From: CAYYYJ01 sp964631205
GTDB lineage: Archaea > Aenigmatarchaeota > Aenigmatarchaeia > QMZP01 > JACQNV01
DNA: 64,000 bases
Direction: 5' to 3'
Assembly: GCA_964631205.1 (NCBI GenBank)
Contig: CAZVWU010000006.1
Coordinates: 5,358-69,357 of the forward strand
The position numbers were made by a program, and so were the translations under genes. Each line of letters opens with the position of its first letter. The first letter of the stretch is position 1. Of the stretch, positions 51,018 through 59,753 are shown in pieces. The notes under the pieces were generated by a model, which worked only from the letters and a program-made list of their open reading frames with translations, made no database searches and had not been told where the DNA came from.

Positions 51018-51297
51018 ATTTATCATAAGCCCTAGGTTTTTTGCCTTTGGTCACAATAAAGCCTAATATTATTAGTATAATACCGCTTATAACATGGGAC
51101 TTTACAGCAAGATCGAAGGCTTGCTCGAGTTTATAGCCCAAAATCATCATGTTTACTGCAAACGCTATTATACCGAAGAGTATCACCAAAACCGAGACGT
51201 ACATCCATGTCCTTCTGTCAAGCTCATTTTCCTTCTTCTTACTTTCTTGCGGATCACTTTGCTGTTTTGGGACTTTTTTAGGTTTATTTTGCGCCAT
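50989..51297 (-). CDS. Small membrane protein, LDRRTW type (copy 1)
   Basis: 102 residues from the ATG at 51297 (MAQNKPKKVPKQQSDPQ). A charged lead is followed by LDRRTW and two membrane helices (VSVLVILFGIIAFAVNMMI, HVISGIILIILGFIV). It overlaps the next copy by 29 bases. The pair lies between tRNA-Glu and tRNA-Ile. Confidence 0.6.
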   Translation of the reverse strand: MAQNKPKKVPKQQSDPQESKKKENELDRRTWMYVSVLVILFGIIAFAVNMMILGYKLEQAFDLAVKSHVISGIILIILGFIVTKGKKPRAYDKYEKKAETTS

Positions 51298-51402
51298 ACT
51301 CCACCACCGAAGACTCGACACTCAATACTGTTATGGGCCCGCTGAGGATTGAACTCAGGGCCTCTGCATTATCAGTGCAGCGCGCTACCAATACGCACGT
51401 TC

Positions 51403-51438
51403 TTTCTAGTGCAGGTCTTTGCCTCAGCAAAGAAGTGC
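51403..51438 (-). repeat. Family B element, downstream copy, in the tRNA-Ile D-loop
   Basis: GCACTTCTTTGC, loop TGAG, GCAAAGACCTGCACTAGAAA: a 6-bp stem CTTTGC/GCAAAG. It directly abuts the other copy with no base between. Confidence 0.85.
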
Positions 51439-51486
51439 TTTCTAGTGCAGGTCTTTCTTGGGTTTATGCCCTGAAGAAAGAAGTGC
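51439..51486 (-). repeat. Family B element, upstream copy, in the tRNA-Ile D-loop
   Basis: GCACTTCTTTCTT, inner GGG...CCC loop, AAGAAAGACCTGCACTAGAAA. The stem CTTTCTT/AAGAAAG differs from the neighbour copy but stays paired. Confidence 0.85.
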
Positions 51487-51536
51487 TGCGCCACGGGCCC
51501 GCAATCTATGATTCTATTCTAACTTTATATAAATAA

Positions 51537-51619
51537 TGGACCCGCTGGGATTTGAACCCAGAGTCACTTGGATTCCCGTACATTGCGAACCAAGCGTGTT
51601 GCCGTTACACCACGAGCCC
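51537..51619 (-). tRNA. tRNA-Ala(CGC) with an 11-base anticodon-loop intron
   Basis: Acceptor GGGCTCG/CGGGTCC contains G3-T70, the alanine identity pair. D-stem GTGT/ACAC, anticodon stem CTTGG/CCAAG around TTCGCAATGTACGGGAAT, T arm CTGGG-TTCAAAT-CCCAG. An 18-base loop instead of 7 means an 11-base intron next to the anticodon, among the shortest possible. Confidence 0.85.
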
Positions 51620-51657
51620 ATTACTATTAATTCTATCAATATATTATATACAAAAAT

Positions 51658-52218
51658 ATGTCACTAATGGAGATATTCGGCATTTTCAATGTGATTGAGG
51701 CCTTTTGGATAATTATTCCAGCTTATGCCGCAAATGGGTTGGCGCCTCTTGCAAAATTCACTGCTAGGCACCCTTTGGATGGAGGGAAAAAACTTTCTGA
51801 CGGCAGGCCTGTTTTCGGGAACGGAAAGACTTGGGAAGGGTCAATTCTTGGAATTTTAATCGGAACCCTAATAGGGAGCTTTATGGGTTTTGCTTATTTT
51901 TTCCTTCCATGGGATCTTTCACCTATTCCCCTTCAAACAGCAAAAATGGGCATTGTTTTAGGCTTAATGCTGTCTGCAGGCGCGATCGTTGGCGATTTAT
52001 GCGGCAGCTTTATAAAAAGGAGGATTGGGTTGGAAAGGGGCCGGCCTTTCCCTGTTTTAGACCAGCTGGATTTTATTTTAGGCGCTTTTATTTTTGCGAG
52101 CTTTGTAACACCAATAAAAATTAACTGGATAATCCTGATCGCAATCGCCACGCCGCTATTACACTTGTCCGCGAATTACATGGCTTATCTTCTTGGTGTG
52201 AAGAAGGAGCCTTGGTGA
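51658..52218 (+). CDS. carS: CDP-archaeol synthase
   Basis: 186 residues, about five membrane helices. PAYAANGLAPL, GRPVFGNGKTWEG, AGAIVGDLCGSFIKRRIGLERG and PVLDQLDFILGA are the DUF46/CarS signatures. It makes CDP-archaeol, the substrate of the CDP-alcohol phosphotransferase at 30476. The ATG is at the distance from ATATATTATATAC (about 51640) seen in AT-rich promoters. Confidence 0.95.
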   Translation: MSLMEIFGIFNVIEAFWIIIPAYAANGLAPLAKFTARHPLDGGKKLSDGRPVFGNGKTWEGSILGILIGTLIGSFMGFAYFFLPWDLSPIPLQTAKMGIVLGLMLSAGAIVGDLCGSFIKRRIGLERGRPFPVLDQLDFILGAFIFASFVTPIKINWIILIAIATPLLHLSANYMAYLLGVKKEPW

Positions 52219-52226
52219 ACTAATTT

Positions 52227-52637
52227 ATGGTAAAAAAGATGAAGTGTATCCCAATAGCATGCGGTGTAATAAGAGACGGAAACAAGTTTCTTATTTTAAA
52301 AAGATCATCAGACTCCAGAATGCCTACTATCTGGGAATTTCCAGGAGGAAAAGTCGAACTAAATGAAAATGTAGTTAACTGCTTAAAAAGAGAGGTCAAG
52401 GAGGAAACTAATTTAGATGTAAATAATATATCTTTTTTAGGTTTTCATGACAGATATGATGGTAATATGTATAAAATTATATTTGGATATATTGTAGAGA
52501 GCTATGCTGGGCAGATCAGATTATCTGAAGAGCATCGGGAGCATAAATGGGAAACCCTGTTAGAAATTTTAAAGATGGATATAGGAATTGACACTAAATT
52601 TTTCATTGAAAATTTTTTGCTTAATAAGCAATTATAG
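52227..52637 (+). CDS. Nudix hydrolase (MutT-like)
   Basis: 136 residues. Nudix box GGKVELNENVVNCLKREVKEE matches G-x5-E-x7-R-E-U-x-E-E. MutT-like N-terminus (IACGVIRDGNKFLILKRS). It probably cleans damaged or surplus nucleotides. It lies 8 bases after carS, so they are likely co-transcribed. Distinct from the broken Nudix gene at 62219. Confidence 0.88.
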   Translation: MVKKMKCIPIACGVIRDGNKFLILKRSSDSRMPTIWEFPGGKVELNENVVNCLKREVKEETNLDVNNISFLGFHDRYDGNMYKIIFGYIVESYAGQIRLSEEHREHKWETLLEILKMDIGIDTKFFIENFLLNKQL

Positions 52638-52643
52638 TCAATC

Positions 52644-55082
52644 TTAGTTCTCAGGCAGCTTGACAGACATCACTTTCGACTCGCCGTCGTCCATGCTGAT
52701 CCCATAGACTTGGTCTGCATTTTTTATAATTTCGTCGTTGTGTGAGATGAGCAGGAACTGTGTATATTTGGATTGTTTTTTTATCAGCTCTCCAAGCTTC
52801 TGCGAGTTTGTCTTGTCAAGAGCTGCGTCCGCCTCATCCAAAATATAGAACGGGCATGGTTTGTATCTTTGAATTGCAAAAAGGAATGCTATAGCTGTGA
52901 GCGTTTTTTCCCCTCCTGACATCGCATCCAGATTCAAGAGCTTTTTCCCGCTTGGTGAAGCTGATATTACCAGGCCAGATTCAAGATTTTCGGGGTTCTC
53001 CAGTCCCAAATCAGCTTCGCCTTTTGTAAGATCAACCCAGATTTCTTTGAAGCCTCTGACAACTTTGTTCAGGGCATTCATAAAGACTTCCCTTCTTTTC
53101 TGCTCTATTTCATTTACAGAGGCCTCAACAACCTGCTTCTCCTCAACAATCTTGTCAAATTTCTGCTTGAAAATCTCAAAGTCTTTTATCAGGCTGTCAA
53201 ACTCATCTGTTGCCTTAAGATTAACAGGACCGAGAGAGTCAATCCTTTGTATAATTGATTTCTGCCTCTCCTTTAGGTGCCCTTCTTTCTGGTTGAGGAA
53301 AGTCCCAAGTTTTTTCTCCCACCCCTGGTATTTCTCCCACTGCTGTTTGACATTTTCAAGATTAGCCTCGATCCTGGCTCCGCCTATTTTTGTCTCATTC
53401 AATTTTTGCAGCAAGTTAAGTCTCGTTTCGTAAAGTTCTTTTCTCCTCTCCCTGAACTTTTTCATCTTGTCATCGAATTTTATTTTCCTGACTTCAGCGC
53501 TTATTGATTCGGATTTTGTTTCTTCCTTTGAAAGCTTTGAAAGATCCGCTTCCAGTTTTGTCGTCTCTGCTTGTAAATTCTGGTTTTCCCTTTCCAATCT
53601 TTCGATATCCTGCAAAAATTTTGAGTCCTCTATCTTTTTCCTGTAAAAGCCGCCTGTTATCGAACCTGATGGCTCTATCAGATCGCCGTCGAGGCTGACT
53701 AACCTTAACCGTTCCCTGTCAAAGATCCTTTTTGCTTTTTCTATATTTTCTACACAGGCTGTCTGGCCAAAAACAAAATTTGCAATATTCACATATCTTG
53801 GATCGAATTTTATCAGGTCTGAAACCCATCCGATCGCATCTTTTGGGAGGGTCTTTTTTCCAGGCGAATTTATTTTGTCAAGAGGCAAAAACCGCGACCT
53901 ACCAAGCCTGTTTTGCTTAAGGTGGTTTACACATTTTAAAACATTTTCTGCTGTATCAACAACAATATCCTGCATGTGCCCCCCGCCAGCGATCTCTGCG
54001 GCTATCCTATATTTTGGAGGCACAGTTATCAGGCTGTCTAGAGTTCCTTCCACTCCCTTGAAAGTTTTTAACTCTTTTAAAAAAGGGGAGCTGCTTTCTT
54101 TTATCCTGCTCATGACCTCCCTGATCCTTTCAATCTCCCTTATATTCAGATTTATCCTGTCTTCCTTCCTCTCCAGCTCAGATTTTAACTGTGTAATTTT
54201 TTTGACAGATTCTATTCTGCTCGAGGCCTTCATGACCTCACTTGTGATGTTTTCTATTGCCTTTTCCTCCTGTTCCAACCCCGTATCAAGCTCTTTTAAT
54301 TCAGAATCTATCTTTGTTATTTCTTTTTCTTGTATGGCTGCTTTCACATTAACATCTTTTAATCCCTCTTCCAACCTCTGATATTCCTTCCAGATTACAG
54401 TAGCCCTTATAAATTCTAGCTCTTCTTGAAGCTGCTTGTGCTCCTGCGCAGCGTCCTTGTCTTTTTTTATCCTGTCCAGAATCTGCATCCTCTCATTCAA
54501 TATGATCTCAGCTTCCCTTAACTTCTCGGCAACTGTCTCCAATTCCTTATTCGCCTTCTGCTTCTTGTCCTCATATTCAGCAATGCCTGAAATCTCATCA
54601 ATAACCTGCCTTCTTTGTATCGGGTTCATCTCAACTATCTGCGCAACATCACCTTGGTGGATTATGTTGTGGCCTCCGGGTGTTATCCTGATCTGCGCGA
54701 ACATGTCAACAAGCTGCTGTTTTGTGACAGTCTCCCCGTTAATTTTATATGTGCTGACCCCATTCGTGTTTATCTTTCTGGATATGACAATTTCGGGATC
54801 GTCTATAGGCAGGGTCTTTTTCGAGTTGTCAAAATGGACAGACACCCTCGCATGATCAGATCCAGATTTCGCCTTGCTGCCATGGAAAATAAGCTCCTCT
54901 GCTTTCTTGGCCCTAATCGACCGCGACTGCAGGCCAAAAACAAAAGACAGGCTCTCTGCTATATTTGACTTTCCAGATCCATTCGGGCCAGTGAACACAG
55001 TGAAACCTGGAAGTACAGGTATGGCAACCTTTCGTTTGAATGACTTGAAGCCTTCCATTGAAATTTTTTGGATGTAAGTCAT
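52644..55082 (-). CDS. smc: SMC ATPase with short coiled-coil arms
   Basis: About 812 residues from MTYIQKISMEGFKSF. Walker A GPNGSGKSN, hinge region GVEGTLDSLITVPPKYRIAAEIAGG, ABC signature LDAMSGGEKTLTAI and Walker B FYILDEADAALD are all present. Chromosome segregation and condensation. Usual SMC proteins are 1100-1200 residues; here each arm is only about half as long. No ScpA-like neighbour in the window. Confidence 0.93.
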   Translation of the reverse strand: MTYIQKISMEGFKSFKRKVAIPVLPGFTVFTGPNGSGKSNIAESLSFVFGLQSRSIRAKKAEELIFHGSKAKSGSDHARVSVHFDNSKKTLPIDDPEIVISRKINTNGVSTYKINGETVTKQQLVDMFAQIRITPGGHNIIHQGDVAQIVEMNPIQRRQVIDEISGIAEYEDKKQKANKELETVAEKLREAEIILNERMQILDRIKKDKDAAQEHKQLQEELEFIRATVIWKEYQRLEEGLKDVNVKAAIQEKEITKIDSELKELDTGLEQEEKAIENITSEVMKASSRIESVKKITQLKSELERKEDRINLNIREIERIREVMSRIKESSSPFLKELKTFKGVEGTLDSLITVPPKYRIAAEIAGGGHMQDIVVDTAENVLKCVNHLKQNRLGRSRFLPLDKINSPGKKTLPKDAIGWVSDLIKFDPRYVNIANFVFGQTACVENIEKAKRIFDRERLRLVSLDGDLIEPSGSITGGFYRKKIEDSKFLQDIERLERENQNLQAETTKLEADLSKLSKEETKSESISAEVRKIKFDDKMKKFRERRKELYETRLNLLQKLNETKIGGARIEANLENVKQQWEKYQGWEKKLGTFLNQKEGHLKERQKSIIQRIDSLGPVNLKATDEFDSLIKDFEIFKQKFDKIVEEKQVVEASVNEIEQKRREVFMNALNKVVRGFKEIWVDLTKGEADLGLENPENLESGLVISASPSGKKLLNLDAMSGGEKTLTAIAFLFAIQRYKPCPFYILDEADAALDKTNSQKLGELIKKQSKYTQFLLISHNDEIIKNADQVYGISMDDGESKVMSVKLPEN

Positions 55083-55186
55083 AACAGGCATAAATGCTAA
55101 AAACACAGATTCATCTTTCGACCTGTTTTAGCAAGCTCTCTTGAAATATTAAGTATATTTAGCTGTCCCCATTTAATAATATAGAT

Positions 55187-55483
55187 ATGAGTAAAATAGT
55201 GAAGCCTAATATAACCCAGAAGCAGAGGCTAAAAAGGCTGGCAGCCGGCTTTGTTTTTATTATTTTGGTATTCTATTTCTGGCTGGTTTTGGAGGTTAAT
55301 AGCCTTTCTTCGCTTTACAGACTAGTTTTAATAATTCCCATATATCTAGCAGCCCTCTCATTCTTAGAATCTTTTTTCAGCTATTGTGTCTTAAAAAAGA
55401 AGACAAGCAAAGTTTCCATGAAAATTCATTTAATTTCTTTGTTGGTTGCTGCAATAATAGCTGTAATAGCAGTTTTTGTTTAA
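55187..55483 (+). CDS. Small three-helix membrane protein
   Basis: 98 residues. Hydrophobic helices at about 22-42 (AAGFVFIILVFYFWLVLEV), 47-68 (LYRLVLIIPIYLAALSFLE) and 80-97 (LISLLVAAIIAVIAVF). Unknown function. It lies in the divergent gap between smc and the Hsp20 gene. Confidence 0.55.
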   Translation: MSKIVKPNITQKQRLKRLAAGFVFIILVFYFWLVLEVNSLSSLYRLVLIIPIYLAALSFLESFFSYCVLKKKTSKVSMKIHLISLLVAAIIAVIAVFV

Positions 55484-55552
55484 TTCATCAATAACTATAA
55501 ATTTCAATGTCTTCGGATAATCTTTAAAAGGGGGGAGTCTATTATAATCTGT

Positions 55553-56185
55553 ATGGCCCAATGCGAAAACTGCGGTTCCAAGGCTGACAAGAGCTGGGAG
55601 TTCTGCCCTAGCTGTGGAGCTAGCCTAAGGGTAGCAGATGCTGGCGATCTGTTTTCTGAAATTTTTGAGAGGTTTGGACAGGAATTTGCTGAGATGAACA
55701 AAATGTTTGAAAGGCAGATTGAGGCTGTTGACATAACCCCGATGTTCAGGAAACCAAAAGGGATCCAGCGTGGTGGCGGGTTTATAATAAGCATAGGTTC
55801 TTCCGGGGATAAGCAGCCCCAGGTTTCTGTAAGGGCATTTGGTGATGTGGATGAAAGAAAAATAAAACAACAGGTTTACAATCAACTGGGACAAGTTGAA
55901 GAAAAGCCGTTTGAACAGAAGGCGCCTAAAAAAGTGAAAGCTTATGGAGAAACAGAGGAACCTAAAACAAGGGTTGAGAAGGTTGGAGATAAGGTTGTTG
56001 TTGAAATGGAATTGCCCGGGGTTAAAAAAGACAGTGATATAGAGATAAATGAATTGGAGAGTTCAGTCGAAGTCAAAGCCATTGCAGATAAAAAAGCTTT
56101 TTTCAAAATATTGAAAAAGCCAGGGGATAGAAGAATACTAAGAACTGGATTTAATAAGGGAATTCTAAAACTAGAATTTTCTTAA
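55553..56185 (+). CDS. Zinc-ribbon / Hsp20-like protein
   Basis: 210 residues. Residues 4-22 hold CENCGSKADKSWEFCPSCG, a double CxxC zinc ribbon. The last 85 residues are alpha-crystallin-like (VGDKVVVEMELPGVKKDSDIEI, FNKGILKLEF). A linker contains GGGFIISIGSSGD. Small heat-shock chaperones bind unfolded proteins; the added zinc ribbon is unusual. Confidence 0.75.
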   Translation: MAQCENCGSKADKSWEFCPSCGASLRVADAGDLFSEIFERFGQEFAEMNKMFERQIEAVDITPMFRKPKGIQRGGGFIISIGSSGDKQPQVSVRAFGDVDERKIKQQVYNQLGQVEEKPFEQKAPKKVKAYGETEEPKTRVEKVGDKVVVEMELPGVKKDSDIEINELESSVEVKAIADKKAFFKILKKPGDRRILRTGFNKGILKLEFS

Positions 56186-56209
56186 GATAGGAAACCGGAA
56201 AATAAAAAG

Positions 56210-56458
56210 CTATTTTTTTGGCTCAGCTGTTTTGCTAAATGCCTTGTTCGCTTTCATCTCATCCATTTCAAGCCAGAGTATAAACAATCCGACAAGAATC
56301 AAAAAGATTGGTAATGTGCCTGTCAAGACCACAACAAAATTCTGCCACCACTGGATATTCCCAGGCAGCCTGTTCCACCCTAACGCTGAATCTGCAAATA
56401 GATATAATCCTACCAGAAGGATTACCAAACCAAGCAAAAGCTTTGTTGTGGCTGCCAT
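56210..56458 (-). CDS. Small two-helix membrane protein
   Basis: 82 residues, membrane helices at about 6-25 (LLLGLVILLVGLYLFADSAL) and 42-62 (VVVLTGTLPIFLILVGLFILWL), with a charged tail. Conserved-looking but not recognised. Convergent with the zinc-ribbon/Hsp20 gene. Confidence 0.6.
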   Translation of the reverse strand: MAATTKLLLGLVILLVGLYLFADSALGWNRLPGNIQWWQNFVVVLTGTLPIFLILVGLFILWLEMDEMKANKAFSKTAEPKK

Positions 56459-56523
56459 ATTGATATAAGATTAGACGGTTATATTTATAAGTATTACTGC
56501 TTTAAATATTCCACCAGTATATA

Positions 56524-57102
56524 ATGGATATGAAACGGTTAGATTATTTTTCCAGCATGAATAGTGATGAGTTCAGGCAAATTCAGAGCCAGAGGCTCAT
56601 TCGGTGGAGGTCTGAGGATGTTGTCAAAAGGGTTGATGGCCCGACAAATCCGGCAAGAGCCCACAGATTGGGATACAAGGCAAAGCAGGGCTTTGTTATT
56701 GTCAGGGCAAGAGTCCCGAAAGGTGGACGGAAGTCACGGAAACCGGCAGGGGGCAGGAAGCCTTCTGCTGCAGGAAGATTTTTTACACCAGCGAAATCTA
56801 AGCAGTGGATAGCGGAGGAGAGGACCGCAGATAGATTTCCAAATCTTGAAGTATTAAATTCTTATTTTGTGGGAGAGGATGGAGTCTCAAAATGGTTCGA
56901 AGTCATACTTGTCGACAAGAACCATCCTGCAATCCAGAAAAATAAGGAAACCAGGTGGATTGCAGAGAAACAGCATAAAGGCCGTGTTTATAGAGGATTG
57001 ACCGGCGCAGGGAAAAAATCGCGGGGCCTTGCGAGGAGCAGGGGCAAAGGGGCCGAAAAGTTAAGGCCTTCTTTAAGAGCGCACGAGAAATCGGGGAAAT
57101 AA
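56524..57102 (+). CDS. rpl15e: Ribosomal protein L15e
   Basis: 192 residues. RLGYKAKQGFVIVRARVPKGGR, FPNLEVLNSYFVGEDG, WFEVILVDKNHPAI and a basic tail (GLARSRGKGAEKLRP) are the L15e family. Large-subunit protein near the exit region. Normal length and start at MDMKRLDYF. Confidence 0.95.
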   Translation: MDMKRLDYFSSMNSDEFRQIQSQRLIRWRSEDVVKRVDGPTNPARAHRLGYKAKQGFVIVRARVPKGGRKSRKPAGGRKPSAAGRFFTPAKSKQWIAEERTADRFPNLEVLNSYFVGEDGVSKWFEVILVDKNHPAIQKNKETRWIAEKQHKGRVYRGLTGAGKKSRGLARSRGKGAEKLRPSLRAHEKSGK

Positions 57103-57142
57103 TTTTTGCTTCTTTTTTATAAACTGGATACAAATCTAATCT

Positions 57143-58381
57143 ATGTTCGATCTCCTAAAGGAAAAGCTGAAAGAGTCTATACAGAAGCTGAGTTCTAAGG
57201 GAAAGGAAACTGAGAAAACTGTAGTTGTTGAAAAAGTTCAGGGAGCGGAGAAAAGGACCAGCATAGACGATCTTCTTAAAAAAATAAAAGAGTCAACTGA
57301 AGAAATAAAAAAAGAAGTTGAGCATATTTCTGAAGAGCAGCGAGGGGTTGGGGAAGAAGAAAGTGGAGAAGATGTTATTGAGGAACTCACAGAAGAGGAG
57401 CAGGAATCTGTCAAGGAACCTGTTGCTGAGCCTGTCCCAGTTGAGCCGGAAGAAAGGATTGAAGGAGATCTTCACATAAAACCTCAGGGGCCAAAAGCAG
57501 GCTTCAGGCAAAGGTTTTTGAAAAAAATAAAGGTAAAAACGCTTTCTGAACAGGACATAGAGGATTTTTTTGCTGAAATAGAGCCCGGGCTGCTTGAAGC
57601 GAATATTGCGGTTGAAGTTGTTGATTTTATAAAAATTGCGATGAAGAAGGAGCTTTCTGGGAAAGAGGCTAGGAGGATAAGATCGGCGGAAGATATTGGA
57701 AAGGCTTTTGGGGACGCTTTGGTTAAAGCAGTTGACCAAGGAGGTGTTAATATTGAAGATTTGATAAGAGAATCTAAGGGAAAAAACAAGCCTGCTGTTG
57801 TCTTGTTTTTGGGCTTTAATGGATCCGGAAAAACAACAAGCATAGCAAAATTGGCTAATTATCTGAACAATAAAGGGTTCAAGCCTGTGTTAGCTGCTGG
57901 CGACACTTTCCGTGCTGCGGCGATTGACCAGCTGGAAACACATGGCAACAAGATCGGCGTTAAAGTAATCAAGCACCAATATGGGGCTGATTCTGCGGCT
58001 GTAATTTTTGATGCAGTAAAGCATGCTCAGGCAAAAGGGTTGGATATTGTGTTGGCGGACACAGCTGGAAGGACGCACACAAATGTGAATCTGGTCGATG
58101 AATTGAAAAAGGTTGTCCGTGTGAACAAACCAGACCTGAAGATTTTAGTTATAGACGGGCTGACAGGGAATGATGCAGTTGAGCAGGCGAAGCAGTTTAA
58201 TTCAGAAATAGGGGTTGATGCAGTTGTGATAACAAAAGTAGATGTTGATGAGAAAGGGGGAGCAATATTATCTGTTGCTTACACAATCAAAAAACCAATT
58301 TTGTTTTTGGGTGTGGGTCAGGGATATGAGGATTTCAAAAAATTTGAGCCAAGGGAGTTTGTAAAAACTTTATTGGAATAG
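57143..58381 (+). CDS. ftsY: SRP receptor FtsY
   Basis: 412 residues. Acidic A-domain (1-130), then N domain and the GTPase: GFNGSGKTTSIAKLA, DTFRAAAIDQLE, DTAGRTHTNVNL, TKVDVDEKGG and GVGQGYEDFKKFEP. It docks SRP-ribosome complexes at the membrane. Normal length for an archaeal FtsY. It precedes the GNAT gene by one base. Confidence 0.95.
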   Translation: MFDLLKEKLKESIQKLSSKGKETEKTVVVEKVQGAEKRTSIDDLLKKIKESTEEIKKEVEHISEEQRGVGEEESGEDVIEELTEEEQESVKEPVAEPVPVEPEERIEGDLHIKPQGPKAGFRQRFLKKIKVKTLSEQDIEDFFAEIEPGLLEANIAVEVVDFIKIAMKKELSGKEARRIRSAEDIGKAFGDALVKAVDQGGVNIEDLIRESKGKNKPAVVLFLGFNGSGKTTSIAKLANYLNNKGFKPVLAAGDTFRAAAIDQLETHGNKIGVKVIKHQYGADSAAVIFDAVKHAQAKGLDIVLADTAGRTHTNVNLVDELKKVVRVNKPDLKILVIDGLTGNDAVEQAKQFNSEIGVDAVVITKVDVDEKGGAILSVAYTIKKPILFLGVGQGYEDFKKFEPREFVKTLLE

Positions 58382-58382
58382 T

Positions 58383-58853
58383 ATGAATATATCAAAACTT
58401 ACGCCAAGAGATGTGGATGAGTTCTCAAGACTTGTCACCGATGTAATCCAAAACACACCATATTATTCAGAATGGGGCAGAATAAGTGAATGCAGCGGGT
58501 ACAAGTTTGAATCTATAAAAAATAGGATGTTGGATAAAAATTTTCTTTTTCTTGCGGCAAAAATCAATAAAAGGATAGTCGGTTTCAGTGCAGGCCATCA
58601 TGATTTCGGCACTTTCTGGTTAGACTGGATAGGCATAGACAAAAATTTTAGAAAAAGATGTATAGGAACCGGATTGCTGGTTTTTCTGGAAAAGTATCTG
58701 AAAGGCAAAGGCGTCCATAAGATATGGCTTGATACTATCCAAACCAACAATGAAGCTATCAATTTCTTTAGGAAAGCAAAATTCAAAAGAATCTGTTCAT
58801 TGAAAAATCATTGGTACAATCAGGACTTCTATCTTTGGGGGAAATTTCTTTAA
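58383..58853 (+). CDS. GNAT-family N-acetyltransferase
   Basis: 156 residues. Acetyl-CoA motif WLDWIGIDKNFRKRCIGTGLL and downstream NEAINFFRKAKF are GNAT. The V-x-x-x-x-R-x-x-G-x-G/A pattern is present (GIDKNFRKRCIGTG). Substrate unknown. Transcribed with ftsY. Confidence 0.85.
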   Translation: MNISKLTPRDVDEFSRLVTDVIQNTPYYSEWGRISECSGYKFESIKNRMLDKNFLFLAAKINKRIVGFSAGHHDFGTFWLDWIGIDKNFRKRCIGTGLLVFLEKYLKGKGVHKIWLDTIQTNNEAINFFRKAKFKRICSLKNHWYNQDFYLWGKFL

Positions 58854-59671
58854 TCGGCTCCAAAAAAGTATTGCGTTGCTTGCTGTATATTCGCAACTTC
58901 CCTTACCTCTATCCCGACATCTTTTGAAATGAAAATTTTTTCTCCGACTGTACGGGTTTCGCAGATTTGGAATCCTGCTTCAGAATAGCATGACCTTTCC
59001 GGCCTATAAATCTTTGAGCTGCCCTGTCCTATTGGGACAAGAAACAGGCTGGCACCGACTTCTTTTGCGCCTATTGCTTTTGCAACAACTTCCCCAATCG
59101 GGCCGATTGTCCCGTCCTCCTCTATAGTTCCTGTAATCATTACGCTGTTGTTTATTGTTTTGTTTTGCAGGCCGGCAATTGTTGCAATTGTGAGCGCTGC
59201 GCCTGCAGAACCGCCTTCAATCACGCTTGCATTTGCTCTCACTGTATAGACTATGTCATATTTCGAGATATCTTTCCCTGTTATATCCTCGGCGACTTTG
59301 GTTGCCTTTCTTATGGAGTTTTGCGTGTCCACCCAAAAGAACAGCTTGTCTATGTTTGTCAATATTTTGCCTGATCCTGGGGAAACCTGCACATCCAATG
59401 ACGTCACGACCCCGCTCCCTTCTTCATCAACAGCAGGCACATAGATTGAAGTAAAAGTTGACTCGGTGCTAACAGGTGCATATTCTTTAATTATTTTTTG
59501 ATCTGTTATCTCGTATGCCTTAATAGTAGGTTCTTTCAATCCGCCGACACTCTTAAAGTAGGCATTTTCTATGTTCAGCCCTATAAAGATGCCTAAAAGG
59601 AAAACTATTATTATTGAGCCTACAACAACGGTAAGGCTTACGCCCAACTCTGTATCCTTTTGTTTTGCCAT
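58850..59671 (-). CDS. Membrane-anchored Lon-like (S16) serine protease
   Basis: 273 residues. N-terminal anchor (VSLTVVVGSIIIVFLLGIFIGL), then a Lon proteolytic domain: catalytic Ser in VIEGGSAGAAL and Lys in EVVAKAIGAKE. No ATPase domain, so it is an independent peptidase on the outer face or in the membrane vicinity. Overlaps the GNAT 3' end by 4 bases. Confidence 0.85.
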   Translation of the reverse strand: MAKQKDTELGVSLTVVVGSIIIVFLLGIFIGLNIENAYFKSVGGLKEPTIKAYEITDQKIIKEYAPVSTESTFTSIYVPAVDEEGSGVVTSLDVQVSPGSGKILTNIDKLFFWVDTQNSIRKATKVAEDITGKDISKYDIVYTVRANASVIEGGSAGAALTIATIAGLQNKTINNSVMITGTIEEDGTIGPIGEVVAKAIGAKEVGASLFLVPIGQGSSKIYRPERSCYSEAGFQICETRTVGEKIFISKDVGIEVREVANIQQATQYFFGAD

Positions 59672-59753
59672 ATCTTAACTTAAACCAGCTGTTTATTAAT
59701 TTATGCCATCCCCTCTTGCTAATATTTAAATTGAGATAGTAAATAATACAGTT

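Larger units (their letters stand above)
51331..51500 (-). tRNA. tRNA-Ile(GAT) with a composite D-loop insertion
   Basis: Acceptor GGGCCCG/CGGGCCC plus A, D-stem GCGC/GCGC, anticodon arm CTGCA-CTGATAA-TGCAG, T arm CTGAG-TTCAATC-CTCAG. About 93 bases (51394-51486) sit in the D-loop, mostly two family B elements head to tail. Removing them leaves about 77 bases. Confidence 0.88.
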
